A stretch of DNA of 64,000 nt from Flavobacteriaceae bacterium HL-DH10 (lineage in GTDB: Bacteria > Bacteroidota > Bacteroidia > Flavobacteriales > Flavobacteriaceae): the NCBI GenBank assembly GCA_031826515.1, contig CP134536.1, positions 1,314,001 to 1,378,000 of the forward strand. Direction: 5' to 3'. The translations under genes were made by a program, and so were the position numbers. This document shows positions 17,298 through 26,620 of the stretch, in pieces. Under the pieces are notes generated by a model. That model was not told the origin of the DNA and did not search any database. It saw only the letters and a program-made list of their open reading frames with translations. The stretch's first letter is position 1. Each line of letters opens with the position of its first letter.

Positions 17298-19106
17298 TTA
17301 TTCATTAACAACCCACGAACCATTAGTTTTAATAAACTTAGTAGTGTATTCATTTTCTCCGCTATCATAAATAACATAAGTTAGAAGATACTTTTGTCCT
17401 TCTGCAGCATTAGGATCTAAGTTATCTAAAAGTATAGCTAATGCATACTGAATTTGTGCATCTGACCAATTATAATCAAAATCACCATAACTAGCTAAGT
17501 TTCCAATTAATCCTGAATATTCAGGATCAGTTAATTGAGATGCCATATATTCATAATCACCATTTCTTACTAAAGTGTATCTGATAGTATTATCTGGAAT
17601 CCAAGTGTTATCTTCTTTTCCAAATTGCAAACTACTATCAATTGTTGATTGATAACCTACCCAGACACCATCTATTTTTGTATATGAATTACCACGTGTT
17701 TGAGCTCCGCTTGAACTAGACACATAACTATATAATACATTTAACTCTTCTCCTTCTTGTGCAAAAGGGAATTTTAGATTTAAAAATGTTGGCAAATAAC
17801 CATCTGGTTGCGTTGAACTTCCAAAAGTTTCAATACCCATGGAAGTAAAATCTTCATCACTTACTAAGTAAACCCCATCTGTAGCTATTTCCCATCCGTC
17901 CTCTGTAAAAGTATAAATCACTTTATTTGATGTTGTACTTCCTACTGTTTCATCATCTAAAACGTCATTAGTCATAATTGCCGACCAAGTATTGGCAACA
18001 CGAATACCATCTATTGTTCCAGTTGGACCGTTAGTACCTTGGCGAATTGCAATTCTATTTGCTGTATTACCAGCAAAACCAGTATTTGTTGCTTCTGGTG
18101 TTGTAGGCTCTGTAGCTTCTGGTGAAGTTAAAACATATAAATTTGATGTACCAGTAGCTATATCATAAGTTGCAACAATAAGGTATGTTGTATTTAAATC
18201 AAACGGTGTAGAACCCCAAGTTGGGCTATTAAATGAGCTAGCTCCAATACCGAACAAAACATTTCCAGATCCATCACTTTTAGCACCAACTCTAGCTGAA
18301 TAATTAAAACTACCATCTTCTTCCATTAGGTGGAAAAAATAGGTTCCATCACCAACTTCACTTAAGTTTATTAAGGCACTCGCATAAACTGTTCCAGTTT
18401 CTATAATTGATGTAAAAGAGGTATTAACATCTTCAAAACCTGAACCAAAAGCTATAGCACCCCCTATATTAGTACTAGGATAATCTGTCATTTCTAAACT
18501 TGAAGTATTATATACTACAAAACCTGAAGTTCCTGAATGTGCAGTCCAATCAGAAGTAATAGTTGTTAGGTCTCCTGCTGCGGATCCATAATCAAAATTT
18601 TCTTCAAGAGAAATTGTTGGAGTCACTTTATATGCACTTCCTGTATATTGAAAATATGATGCTGCTACATAATCGCCTTCATTTGGAGAACTGTAATTAT
18701 CACTAATAATATCTACTAAATAATCTTCTGGAGTAGCATCAGATTGAAAACCTAATAAATCACTTCCGCTTAAGGCATAATCTTCTTGCTTTAAACTATA
18801 ATCTCTTAACCAAAAAGCACTACCAATGTATAGTCTATAATCTACTGTTACAGCCGACCCATTACTTAAAAATGGATATAATTCTGATAAATAATCTGGT
18901 AACATTGATTTAGCATCGTCTAACGAACTAAAACTCCCAAATGATAAATCTAATTCATCATAATCATCATCACTAAGTGTTAATTTAACTTCTTCTACAA
19001 CACCTGGATTATTTGCATTAGCGTCATTATGAATATCTTCCATAGGGTTACAACCAACAATGATTGTTCCTAACAAAATTGTATATAAATAAAATATTTT
19101 TTTCAT
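17298..19106 (-). CDS. Surface lipoprotein with LamG-like domain inserted, partner of TonB receptor
   Basis: Signal peptide with lipobox IVGC (Cys about residue 19). Three parts can be seen: an N-terminal domain (about 38-165), a concanavalin/laminin-G-like beta sandwich (about 166-375, from LEENFDYG to TIDGIRVANTWS) and a C-terminal domain (about 385-602, ending TNGSWVVNE). The central module is similar to those found in T9SS-exported nucleases and adhesins, and looks inserted into an otherwise continuous lipoprotein. The gene lies 10 nt after its receptor in an operon, so a role in substrate capture for that receptor is likely. I do not recognise the outer domains. Confidence 0.75.
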   Translation of the reverse strand: MKKIFYLYTILLGTIIVGCNPMEDIHNDANANNPGVVEEVKLTLSDDDYDELDLSFGSFSSLDDAKSMLPDYLSELYPFLSNGSAVTVDYRLYIGSAFWLRDYSLKQEDYALSGSDLLGFQSDATPEDYLVDIISDNYSSPNEGDYVAASYFQYTGSAYKVTPTISLEENFDYGSAAGDLTTITSDWTAHSGTSGFVVYNTSSLEMTDYPSTNIGGAIAFGSGFEDVNTSFTSIIETGTVYASALINLSEVGDGTYFFHLMEEDGSFNYSARVGAKSDGSGNVLFGIGASSFNSPTWGSTPFDLNTTYLIVATYDIATGTSNLYVLTSPEATEPTTPEATNTGFAGNTANRIAIRQGTNGPTGTIDGIRVANTWSAIMTNDVLDDETVGSTTSNKVIYTFTEDGWEIATDGVYLVSDEDFTSMGIETFGSSTQPDGYLPTFLNLKFPFAQEGEELNVLYSYVSSSSGAQTRGNSYTKIDGVWVGYQSTIDSSLQFGKEDNTWIPDNTIRYTLVRNGDYEYMASQLTDPEYSGLIGNLASYGDFDYNWSDAQIQYALAILLDNLDPNAAEGQKYLLTYVIYDSGENEYTTKFIKTNGSWVVNE

Positions 19107-19116
19107 AGTTCTTTTT

Positions 19117-21660
19117 TTAAAAATTTACTTTTAATCCTACACTATACGTTCTACCTGCTCCATAATATACTAAAGCGGTTGCAGCCGTTCCATCTACATC
19201 ATTTGCATCTGATACATATTCTGTATTAAATACATTATTTATTTTACCATTTAACACAGCTTCAAATGAACCCATATTAAATACATGGCTTACACCTACA
19301 TCAAACAAACCGTATTCTGGAACTTCCCATGTATCAGGAAGTCCTGCTTCGCCCCTACTTGTAACTTGGTAAGAAGCAAACATATCTCCAGCGTAGTTAT
19401 AATCTACATAAAGGCTTGATTTGATAGCAAATTTATAACTTGCTCCCAAGGCAAATGTAGTTTGTGCTGCATCACCAACTTTTAAATCTTTTGCAAACAC
19501 ATCAACCTCACCTACTGGTGTGCCGTCCTGACTTCTAATAATTGCCGACACGTCACTTTTCCATTGCCAATCACCAATAGATGCCATACCTGTAACAGTA
19601 AATTCGTCTGATAGTTTATATCTAAAATCAACTTCTATACCTTGATGTAAAGCATCCATACCAAGTAGATTGTAAAAAACTAACTCATCACTTGAAGACG
19701 GTCCTGGTAGAGAACCATTTATAGCTTTATCTAACCAGCTTGTCATATATAGGTTAACATTGGCAGATAGCTTATCGCTTCTATATCCATAACCCAGCTC
19801 AAGACTAAATACTTTTTCATTTTCCGCGTCTTGATTAGCATCAATTCCATCTTCATCTTGGAATACCGTATCTAAGAATGGTGCTTTTGAAAAATACCCA
19901 ACATTAACAAATACATTATTATTTATATCTAGGTTATAGTTACCTCCACCTTTAATTCCATATCCAACAAAATTAACTTTCTCAGAATTTCTAGTACCAA
20001 TAATTTCACTATTCATATACTCTTTTTGTTGATAATTAGTATTTGAAACATCAGCAGCCATAAATAAATTTAACGATTCATTAACCTGATATTCTGCTTG
20101 ACCAAAAAGACCTGATCTTACAACAACACCATCGTAATCCTTATTGTATTTATCTCCAACTCTTAAAGGTTTACCAAAAGCATACGTATCAGACTCATTA
20201 TCTAAGAAAAATTGTCCTCCTAATAAATCATCTACCTCATACCAGTGCGACCCCACATAGTAACGTGCATCTAAACCTCCAGAAACAGTTAACTTCTCGT
20301 TAATTCTATTTTTGTAAGTCGATAATAGTCCATACCATTCATGAGAATTTCTAGAAGAAGAAATAATGTCTGAAGAACCTGCTGTTCCATTAGCTATATT
20401 TTCTTCAACGACTTTGTCAAAATCAATTGGCTGCAATCCTGCACCACCTATTCTATAATCGCTTGATCCTATTTTAGATCCTTCATCTCTTCGACCACCT
20501 CCAGATCCAAATGAAGCATATAATGCTGTCGATAATGCCGACTTATCATTAATGTTCCATAAATGATTTAAAGATATTTGAGGTTTGTGATAAAAATTAT
20601 AAGATTGGTGATATACTTCTCCATTTTTATAACCCCAATCTTTATTAGCCTTTTGTGGTCCAGAATCTGTATCTAATAATTCTGAAATCGTAGAACGATT
20701 AAAACGTTGTCCATGCGTTTGTTGTGCACCAAACGCAGTAAATGTTAACCTGTTCTTTTCATTTAATTGTTGAGATAAACTTATAAAGTAATTATATCCT
20801 GAAAATTCTCCGCCATCAATATATCCATCACCAGATATTTTTGATGCACTAACCGTTGCGGCAAATCCTTTGTCAGATAATCCTGTAGAATAAGTCATTC
20901 CATATTTTAAGTAGCCATCATTTGCAATTCCAGTGAAAACATTCCCACCTGCTTCTGCATCAGTACTTTTAGTTAAAATGTTAATAGTTCCTCCAATAGA
21001 AGGCACTGCAACTTTTGAAGCTCCTAACCCCCTTTGAACCTGCATTGAAGAAGTAACATCACCTAAACCTGCCCAGTTAGACCAATAAACACGGCCGTTT
21101 TCCATATCATTAACAGGAACTCCGTTAATCATTACAGCAACATTTTCAGAGCTAAAACCTCTCAAGGAAACTCTACCATCACCATAACCACCACCAGATC
21201 TAGTAGCATAAACACCTGGTGTTGCTTTTAATATTTCTGGAAATTCTTGTGTGCTTAATTTTAAAGAAATATCTGCAGCTTTAATAGTAGAAACAGCTAC
21301 TGGTGTTTTTCTATCGACAGCCACAGAAGCTATAATTTGAATCTCTTCTAAACCAACTTGACTAGATTCAAGTTCAATATTACCCATAACTTTATCTCCA
21401 GAAAAAGAAAAAGTTTTAGAGGTGTAACCCACATAAGTAATTACAATTTCTCCCTGATTAGATTCAGTCTTTATAGAGAAATTACCATCAAAATCGGTAA
21501 CAACTCCATTAGTTGTACCTTTTTCAATAACATTAGCTCCAGGTAAAGACATGTTTGTTCCAGCTTCTAAAATAGTACCCGAGATAGTACTTTGAGCCAT
21601 AATTACTGTAGAAAACAAGAATCCTACAGTTAACATTAAAAAATGCGTAGTTTTTTTCAT
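19117..21660 (-). CDS. TonB-dependent receptor
   Basis: An 847-residue outer-membrane receptor: signal peptide to about residue 22, CarboxypepD_reg-like domain (about 24-104, with GANVIEKGTTNGVVTDFDG in the family pattern), plug domain (about 115-230, VAVMINGVPVNDMENG) and a 22-strand-type barrel ending GLKVNF. It is first in a two-gene operon with the LamG-containing lipoprotein. A TATTTTTG box on the minus strand at 21694-21687 gives a leader of about 25 nt. No SusD homologue or glycoside hydrolase is nearby, so a polysaccharide locus is unlikely; substrate unknown. Confidence 0.9.
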   Translation of the reverse strand: MKKTTHFLMLTVGFLFSTVIMAQSTISGTILEAGTNMSLPGANVIEKGTTNGVVTDFDGNFSIKTESNQGEIVITYVGYTSKTFSFSGDKVMGNIELESSQVGLEEIQIIASVAVDRKTPVAVSTIKAADISLKLSTQEFPEILKATPGVYATRSGGGYGDGRVSLRGFSSENVAVMINGVPVNDMENGRVYWSNWAGLGDVTSSMQVQRGLGASKVAVPSIGGTINILTKSTDAEAGGNVFTGIANDGYLKYGMTYSTGLSDKGFAATVSASKISGDGYIDGGEFSGYNYFISLSQQLNEKNRLTFTAFGAQQTHGQRFNRSTISELLDTDSGPQKANKDWGYKNGEVYHQSYNFYHKPQISLNHLWNINDKSALSTALYASFGSGGGRRDEGSKIGSSDYRIGGAGLQPIDFDKVVEENIANGTAGSSDIISSSRNSHEWYGLLSTYKNRINEKLTVSGGLDARYYVGSHWYEVDDLLGGQFFLDNESDTYAFGKPLRVGDKYNKDYDGVVVRSGLFGQAEYQVNESLNLFMAADVSNTNYQQKEYMNSEIIGTRNSEKVNFVGYGIKGGGNYNLDINNNVFVNVGYFSKAPFLDTVFQDEDGIDANQDAENEKVFSLELGYGYRSDKLSANVNLYMTSWLDKAINGSLPGPSSSDELVFYNLLGMDALHQGIEVDFRYKLSDEFTVTGMASIGDWQWKSDVSAIIRSQDGTPVGEVDVFAKDLKVGDAAQTTFALGASYKFAIKSSLYVDYNYAGDMFASYQVTSRGEAGLPDTWEVPEYGLFDVGVSHVFNMGSFEAVLNGKINNVFNTEYVSDANDVDGTAATALVYYGAGRTYSVGLKVNF

Positions 21661-21686
21661 AATTAATTATTTGAAATTAGTCATGG

Positions 21687-21694
21687 CAAAAATA
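21687..21694 (-). promoter_or_regulatory. -7 promoter box of the 21660-17298 operon
   Basis: TATTTTTG on the minus strand, 26 nt before the receptor ATG; -33 element not clear. Confidence 0.45.
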
Positions 21695-21754
21695 CATATT
21701 AATTGGCATTATATATTATGTAATTGTTAACAAATATTAACAATTATTACAAGC

Positions 21755-21792
21755 AAAAACAGCATAAATATTAAAATATTCATGCTGTTTTT
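21755..21792 (-). terminator. Intrinsic terminator downstream of pgi
   Basis: AAAAACAGCAT pairs with ATGCTGTTTTT around an AT-rich loop; T-runs on both strands. It lies 28 nt after the pgi stop and separates pgi from the next operon. Confidence 0.75.
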
Positions 21793-21819
21793 GTGATTTT
21801 AACAAAAAATTGTTAAAAA

Positions 21820-23439
21820 CTAAGTTAAATTCTTATAGTAATTTAACAAATTAGAAGTAGAAGAATCATGTTCGTTATTACTTATATTGTTAAATTCTTG
21901 TAAAATTTTAGTTGCCAGTTGTTTACCTAGCTCTACACCAAATTGATCGTAACTAAAAATATTCCAAATGACACCTTGTACAAATATTTTGTGCTCATAC
22001 ATGGCTATTAACTCACCTAAGCTTTCTGGTGACAACCTATTAATAAATATAGTATTTGTTGGTTTGTTTCCTTGAAACACTTTAAAAGGTATTAAATCTC
22101 CTGTTGCTCCTTCAGAAATAACTTCAGCTTCACTTTTCCCATTTAAAAGCGCTTCTGTTTGTGCAAAAAAGTTGGACATTAATTTATCTTGATGATCTTT
22201 ATTTCCATGTAATGCATTAGCAAAACCAATAAAATCGGCAGGTATTAATTTTGTTCCTTGATGGATTAACTGAAAAAAAGCATGTTGCGAATTAGTTCCA
22301 GGTTCACCCCAAATAATAGTTCCTGTTTGATAGTCTATTGGGTTTCCATTTCTATCAACACTTTTACCATTACTCTCCATAATACCTTGTTGCAAATAGG
22401 TTGCAAACTGATTCAAATATTGAGAATAAGGAATAATAGCTTCACTCTCCGCATCAAAAAAGTTATTATACCAAACACTTATTAATGCTAAAACAACAGG
22501 GATATTATTTTTAAAATCTTCATTTTTAAAATGATTATCCATTTTATTAGCACCTTGTAGCAAACTATCAAAATTATTATAACCTACAGCTAAACTAATA
22601 CTTAAGCCCACAGCACTCCAAAGTGAAAAACGACCACCAACCCAATCCCACATTGGAAAAATATTGTTTTCATCTACTCCAAAAGCTTTAACATTAGCAA
22701 TATTAGTTGATACTGCTACAAAATGTTTTGCAATAGCATCTTCTGTTGCCGATTGTAAAAACCAGTCTTTTAAAGTATTGGCATTAGATAACGTTTCCTG
22801 TGTAGTAAATGTTTTTGAAACAACAACAAAAAGAGTCGTTTCCGGATCTAATTTTTTAATGACCTCGTTAACATGATCGCCATCTACATTACTAACAAAA
22901 TGTGTTGTTAAATGGTTTTTATAATATTGAAGAGAATCTACAACCATCGCAGGTCCTAAATCGGAACCTCCAATTCCAATATTAACCACATCGGTAAATG
23001 CCTTACCAGTAAAACCTTTTCTTTCACCATTTACCACCTCATTAGTAAATGCCTCAATTTTTTGCTTTACTTGATAAATCTCTGGCATCACATTAACACC
23101 ATCTACAGTAAAATTGGAGTTTTTAGGCGCACGTAATGCGGTATGCAAAACAGCTCTTCCTTCAGTTTCATTTATTATTTCGCCAGAAAACTGACTCTTA
23201 ATAGCGTCTTTTAATTTAACTTCATTAGCTAATTCAATTAAAAGCTTTAAAGTTTCTTCTGTAATCCTGTTTTTTGAAAAATCTACATAGAAATCATCCC
23301 ACTTAACAGTAAACTTATTTGCTCGTTCTTTATCTTGAGCAAATAAATCTTTCATATGAACATCTTTTACAGAATTAAAATGTTGTTGAAGTTTTTTCCA
23401 TGCTTCTGTTGTTGTAGGATTTATAGTTGGTAACGCCAT
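21820..23439 (-). CDS. pgi: Glucose-6-phosphate isomerase
   Basis: Interconverts glucose 6-phosphate and fructose 6-phosphate in glycolysis and gluconeogenesis. The 539-residue protein carries the family signatures [28 protein letters not shown] and [13 protein letters not shown], plus the C-terminal signature around [10 protein letters not shown]. Length is normal for the bacterial long form. It is the last gene of a minus-strand run (DUF3108 protein, tryptophan dioxygenase, M23 peptidase, pgi), starting 3 nt after the peptidase stop, so it is likely read from a promoter upstream of that run as well as any local one. Confidence 0.97.
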   Translation of the reverse strand: MALPTINPTTTEAWKKLQQHFNSVKDVHMKDLFAQDKERANKFTVKWDDFYVDFSKNRITEETLKLLIELANEVKLKDAIKSQFSGEIINETEGRAVLHTALRAPKNSNFTVDGVNVMPEIYQVKQKIEAFTNEVVNGERKGFTGKAFTDVVNIGIGGSDLGPAMVVDSLQYYKNHLTTHFVSNVDGDHVNEVIKKLDPETTLFVVVSKTFTTQETLSNANTLKDWFLQSATEDAIAKHFVAVSTNIANVKAFGVDENNIFPMWDWVGGRFSLWSAVGLSISLAVGYNNFDSLLQGANKMDNHFKNEDFKNNIPVVLALISVWYNNFFDAESEAIIPYSQYLNQFATYLQQGIMESNGKSVDRNGNPIDYQTGTIIWGEPGTNSQHAFFQLIHQGTKLIPADFIGFANALHGNKDHQDKLMSNFFAQTEALLNGKSEAEVISEGATGDLIPFKVFQGNKPTNTIFINRLSPESLGELIAMYEHKIFVQGVIWNIFSYDQFGVELGKQLATKILQEFNNISNNEHDSSTSNLLNYYKNLT

Positions 23440-23442
23440 ATA

Positions 23443-24756
23443 CTAATGGTTTAATGTGACTAAATTATTATTTAATGTTTCTTCAGATTTAGATTCTTCA
23501 AATGGAATCGCATCCAATTGAGTTTTTATTGGTTTTATAAAATCTAAATACTTTACTTTTAATGAATCTGAAATTGGCTTTGCCTCTGGTAATTTTTGTT
23601 TAAATGGATCAACCTGTCTACCATTTTTCCAAAAACGATAACATACATGCGGTCCTCCCGTATTACCTGTCATGCCTACCCAACCAATAACATCACCTTG
23701 TTTTACAAACTGACCAACCTTAGCCTTACGCTTACTCATATGAAGGTATTGCGTTTCGTAGGTCGCATTATGTCTTATTTTTACATAATTACCATTTCCT
23801 CCTCGTCTTTTAGACTCTGTAACAGTACCATTAGCAGTTGCCATAATAGGTGTTCCTATAGCTGCAGCAAAATCGGTTCCTTTGTGTGGGCGCACTTTAT
23901 AACCATAAACTGCAATTCTTCTTTTTAAATTATATCTGGATGATATACGTTTAAATTTCACTGGTGCTTTTAAAAAGGCACGACGTAAATTTTTGGCTTC
24001 ATCATTAAAATAATCTACAATACCTTTTACAGAATCTGTTTCAAATTCAAAAGCATAAAAAGGTTCACTATTGTGCTCAAAAAAAGCAGCTTTAATATTA
24101 TGAACACCTGTATAAATGGTATCATCTATATATTTATCTGTATAAATCACTTTGAAACGATCTCCTTTTTGAAGACGCCTAAAATCAATAGTCCATGCAT
24201 AAATTTCATCTGCCATTTTATAGGCTAAACGCTGACTTAAACCTTGCTCTTCTAAAGTTTGAGAAATATTATTATTAATAATACCTGTGGCTATTTTTTC
24301 AACATACTTTATAGGTTTTCTACTCGTATAGGTATGAATAGAATCGTGAAAATTAATAACGACATACTCTTCTAAATTTGGTTGATATATAAAACATTTT
24401 GGTAACTCTAAAGAATCTTTAGAACAAAGTAAGGTATATGGTTTGCCAATTTGAAGACGTCTTATATCAAAACTATCTTTAGCTTTTTCGGCGATATGAA
24501 ATATTTTAGGATAACCAATTCTATTTCTTTCAAGAATTTCTCCAAAACTATCTCCTTTTTTTATAGTATCTCTTTTAACAACAAAGTCATTTAATTTAAA
24601 CCCAAATTCATATAATTCTTTAGGTATTTCAACTGCTGCTAATTCTTCTTCTACTAATTTTGTTTTTGGTTCTTCTTTACAACCAATAAATAGCAATATT
24701 AATAACGTTAATATTAAATATCTATTCCCCAATTTTCTATTTCTTGTATTGTCCAT
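23443..24756 (-). CDS. M23-family peptidoglycan DD-metallopeptidase, lipoprotein
   Basis: Cell-envelope murein hydrolase or division-associated LytM factor. I choose the start at 24756 (MDNTRNRKLG), because it gives a proper lipoprotein signal with lipobox LFIGC; the frame is open to 24810 but that start would lengthen the overlap with the dioxygenase gene from 43 to 97 bp and bury the signal. A LysM/OapA-like N-terminal section (about 35-260) precedes the LytM domain (about 285-400), with zinc ligands HKGTD and the catalytic YLHM. The usual HxH zinc/catalytic motif reads H-V-C in GPHVCYRF, so a Cys replaces the second His. Cys can bind zinc and this form may be usual in the subfamily. Confidence 0.88.
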   Translation of the reverse strand: MDNTRNRKLGNRYLILTLLILLFIGCKEEPKTKLVEEELAAVEIPKELYEFGFKLNDFVVKRDTIKKGDSFGEILERNRIGYPKIFHIAEKAKDSFDIRRLQIGKPYTLLCSKDSLELPKCFIYQPNLEEYVVINFHDSIHTYTSRKPIKYVEKIATGIINNNISQTLEEQGLSQRLAYKMADEIYAWTIDFRRLQKGDRFKVIYTDKYIDDTIYTGVHNIKAAFFEHNSEPFYAFEFETDSVKGIVDYFNDEAKNLRRAFLKAPVKFKRISSRYNLKRRIAVYGYKVRPHKGTDFAAAIGTPIMATANGTVTESKRRGGNGNYVKIRHNATYETQYLHMSKRKAKVGQFVKQGDVIGWVGMTGNTGGPHVCYRFWKNGRQVDPFKQKLPEAKPISDSLKVKYLDFIKPIKTQLDAIPFEESKSEETLNNNLVTLNH

Positions 24757-25553
24757 AACTCTGGAAAAAATATTCTCTTTTGATATTTTGGATGCATGTA
24801 TTTTACCCATTCACTTCCTCCTGTTGCTTCGGCCGTTTTTCCGCCTATTTTTAAATAATGATTTGCTGTATTATAATGTGCCATCACCCACTTTATATTA
24901 ACGGTATAATCGTAATGACGCATAGCATCAACTAAGTCTTTGTTTTCTCTAGCTTCTTTTGGAAGTTCTTTAAATTTAGAGTACAAATTGTTAGTTTGAT
25001 AAAATTTGGTAAATCTAATAAATTCGTCTTTATATCTCTCTTCAAAAACTGTTAATGTATAACTTTTTTTTCCTGTTTTATAATCTTTTCCCGCAGCTTG
25101 CCAATACAAATGCTCAAAAGCATTTTCGTAAGATGAATTTCTATCAATTGTATCTCTAAAACGTTTATCAATAAGATTTATAAGTTCGGTAGACGCAAAT
25201 TCAATCTTTCTGTATTGTGCACTTTGAAATCCGCTTGCAGGTGTTAATGTGGTTCTAAACTTATTATAATCGTCTACATCCATACCATCTTTCATAATGC
25301 TAAAAGACGACGTTAGCATATCAAAATAACGACTAATACGCATGAGTTTAGAAGTAAATAGAATTGCATCAACCTCATCTGTTTTAGCCACCTGATCTAT
25401 CTCCCAAAGTATCATTTTAAATAAAAGTTCATTTATTTGATGATACATGATGAAAACCATTTCATCTTTAAAAACCGTACGTTGTACTTGAAGATTTAAT
25501 AAAGCATCTGTTTGAATATAATCCCAATAATTTAAAGGTTTACTATTTAACAA
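24714..25553 (-). CDS. kynA: Tryptophan 2,3-dioxygenase, apparent frameshift near N-terminus
   Basis: Haem enzyme that opens the indole ring of tryptophan to N-formylkynurenine. Expected residues are present: the substrate-pocket Tyr pair in NYWDYIQ (Y9, Y12), MYHQINEL (H38), AQYRKIEF (R115 for the carboxylate), haem-ligand H226 in VMAHYN and TGGSEW (245-249). The longest unbroken frame would start at a TTG (25553), but the same frame continues upstream with family-like residues (KKYEAIDQDLEGYLEG) until a TAG at 25614-25616. A second frame starts at TTG 25629, 6 nt after the previous gene's stop, reads MKSKIENQLKK and would join seamlessly if one A were removed from the A7 run at 25602-25596. 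So this is an intact enzyme core with a likely 1-nt frameshift, real or a sequencing error. Confidence 0.88.
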   Translation of the reverse strand: MLNSKPLNYWDYIQTDALLNLQVQRTVFKDEMVFIMYHQINELLFKMILWEIDQVAKTDEVDAILFTSKLMRISRYFDMLTSSFSIMKDGMDVDDYNKFRTTLTPASGFQSAQYRKIEFASTELINLIDKRFRDTIDRNSSYENAFEHLYWQAAGKDYKTGKKSYTLTVFEERYKDEFIRFTKFYQTNNLYSKFKELPKEARENKDLVDAMRHYDYTVNIKWVMAHYNTANHYLKIGGKTAEATGGSEWVKYMHPKYQKRIFFPELWTIQEIENWGIDI

Positions 25554-25595
25554 ACCTTCAAGATAGCCTTCTAAATCTTGATCTATTGCTTCGTA

Positions 25596-25602
25596 TTTTT
25601 TT
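25596..25602 (-). other. A7 homopolymer at apparent +1 frameshift in kynA
   Basis: Minus strand CTT AAAAAAA TACGAA. With six A the TTG frame at 25629 runs into the dioxygenase frame as LKKYEAIDQ; with seven it does not. Either an indel or a +1 slippage site. Confidence 0.7.
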
Positions 25603-25635
25603 AAGTTGGTTTTCTATTTTAGACTTCAAAATTCC

Positions 25636-26418
25636 TTAATTATTGACAACTATTTTGAATGGATGTTTTAATCCTTTAAAAGCTTCTAAATCTGCTCTTA
25701 ATGAGCCAACTGCTAAATCTGCTTTGATTCGTAAAGGTAATTTATTTTTATCTTTTGAAACCCAAAGTGTTAAACTTTCTTCTTCTTTAAAAACACGACC
25801 TGCCATAACGTAAGGTCTAAATTTCAATGTTTCAATTTTACCAAAATCGGTACTAATGGTTTCTTCTCCTAAATATTTAAGTTTAAAACCGTAATTTTCT
25901 TCATCAAAGAACATATCTATACGAACTTCATCTCCAATTTTCAAATCACTTGTATCTAGGTTATTTCGCAAGTAATAAAATGTAGACACCATATCTTGAA
26001 TATTAGGTTTCGTATCTATTACAGATTTTTTATTATGCTTCTTGTCATTAACGTAGGCCTTGTTATTTTGCTGATCAAAATCTATTTCTAAATCTTTGGT
26101 ATGTCCCCCTTCATCAATATTTCTAACAAATTTATACGGCATATTGGTTTCCTTATCAAAATAGCTTTCGTATCTATCTTTTACTTTAAAAAACCATTTT
26201 ATCATACCAGTAGTCCAGCCTTTGCCAACAACATGGTATACATCTTTATCTCCTAATTTAGAATCTTTAACCGTAAGTGTAGCGTTTCCAGCTTTCATCC
26301 AGCCGCTATAGCTCATTTTAAATTTAAACCATTCCCCATCTTCAAACGCAGATTCTTGCTGCGAAAAAGACATTTGTATGGTAAATATTACTGTTATTAT
26401 AAGTAGTATGTTTTTCAT
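25636..26418 (-). CDS. DUF3108 secreted protein
   Basis: 260 residues with a signal peptide ending at MSFSQ (about residue 20), then a single beta-rich DUF3108 domain. Typical phrases include YSGWMKAGNATL, GKGWTTGMIKWFFKVKDRYES and LTLWVSKDKNKLPLRI. The family is periplasmic and of unknown role, with a fold like lipid-binding LolA/VioE-type beta barrels. It is first in the run of four minus-strand genes ending with pgi. Confidence 0.88.
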   Translation of the reverse strand: MKNILLIITVIFTIQMSFSQQESAFEDGEWFKFKMSYSGWMKAGNATLTVKDSKLGDKDVYHVVGKGWTTGMIKWFFKVKDRYESYFDKETNMPYKFVRNIDEGGHTKDLEIDFDQQNNKAYVNDKKHNKKSVIDTKPNIQDMVSTFYYLRNNLDTSDLKIGDEVRIDMFFDEENYGFKLKYLGEETISTDFGKIETLKFRPYVMAGRVFKEEESLTLWVSKDKNKLPLRIKADLAVGSLRADLEAFKGLKHPFKIVVNN

Positions 26419-26620
26419 CTGTTATGGGTCATTGACATGTAACTTCTTAAATTTACATTTATTGTTTTAAGTAAGAAATTACAATTACTATTCCAAAAAT
26501 ATAAAAATTCTTAAGACATGATGTTTATATAAGAAGTTCTTAACCTTAATTTGTTACATAAAACAGAAAACCTTAATCGTTTTTGTTTTGATGGAGTCTC
26601 TTATTAATGCTAAATAAAAC

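Noticed and set aside
24757-24810. Longer start for the M23 peptidase
   Set aside because: It lies inside the dioxygenase gene and would hide the lipoprotein signal.
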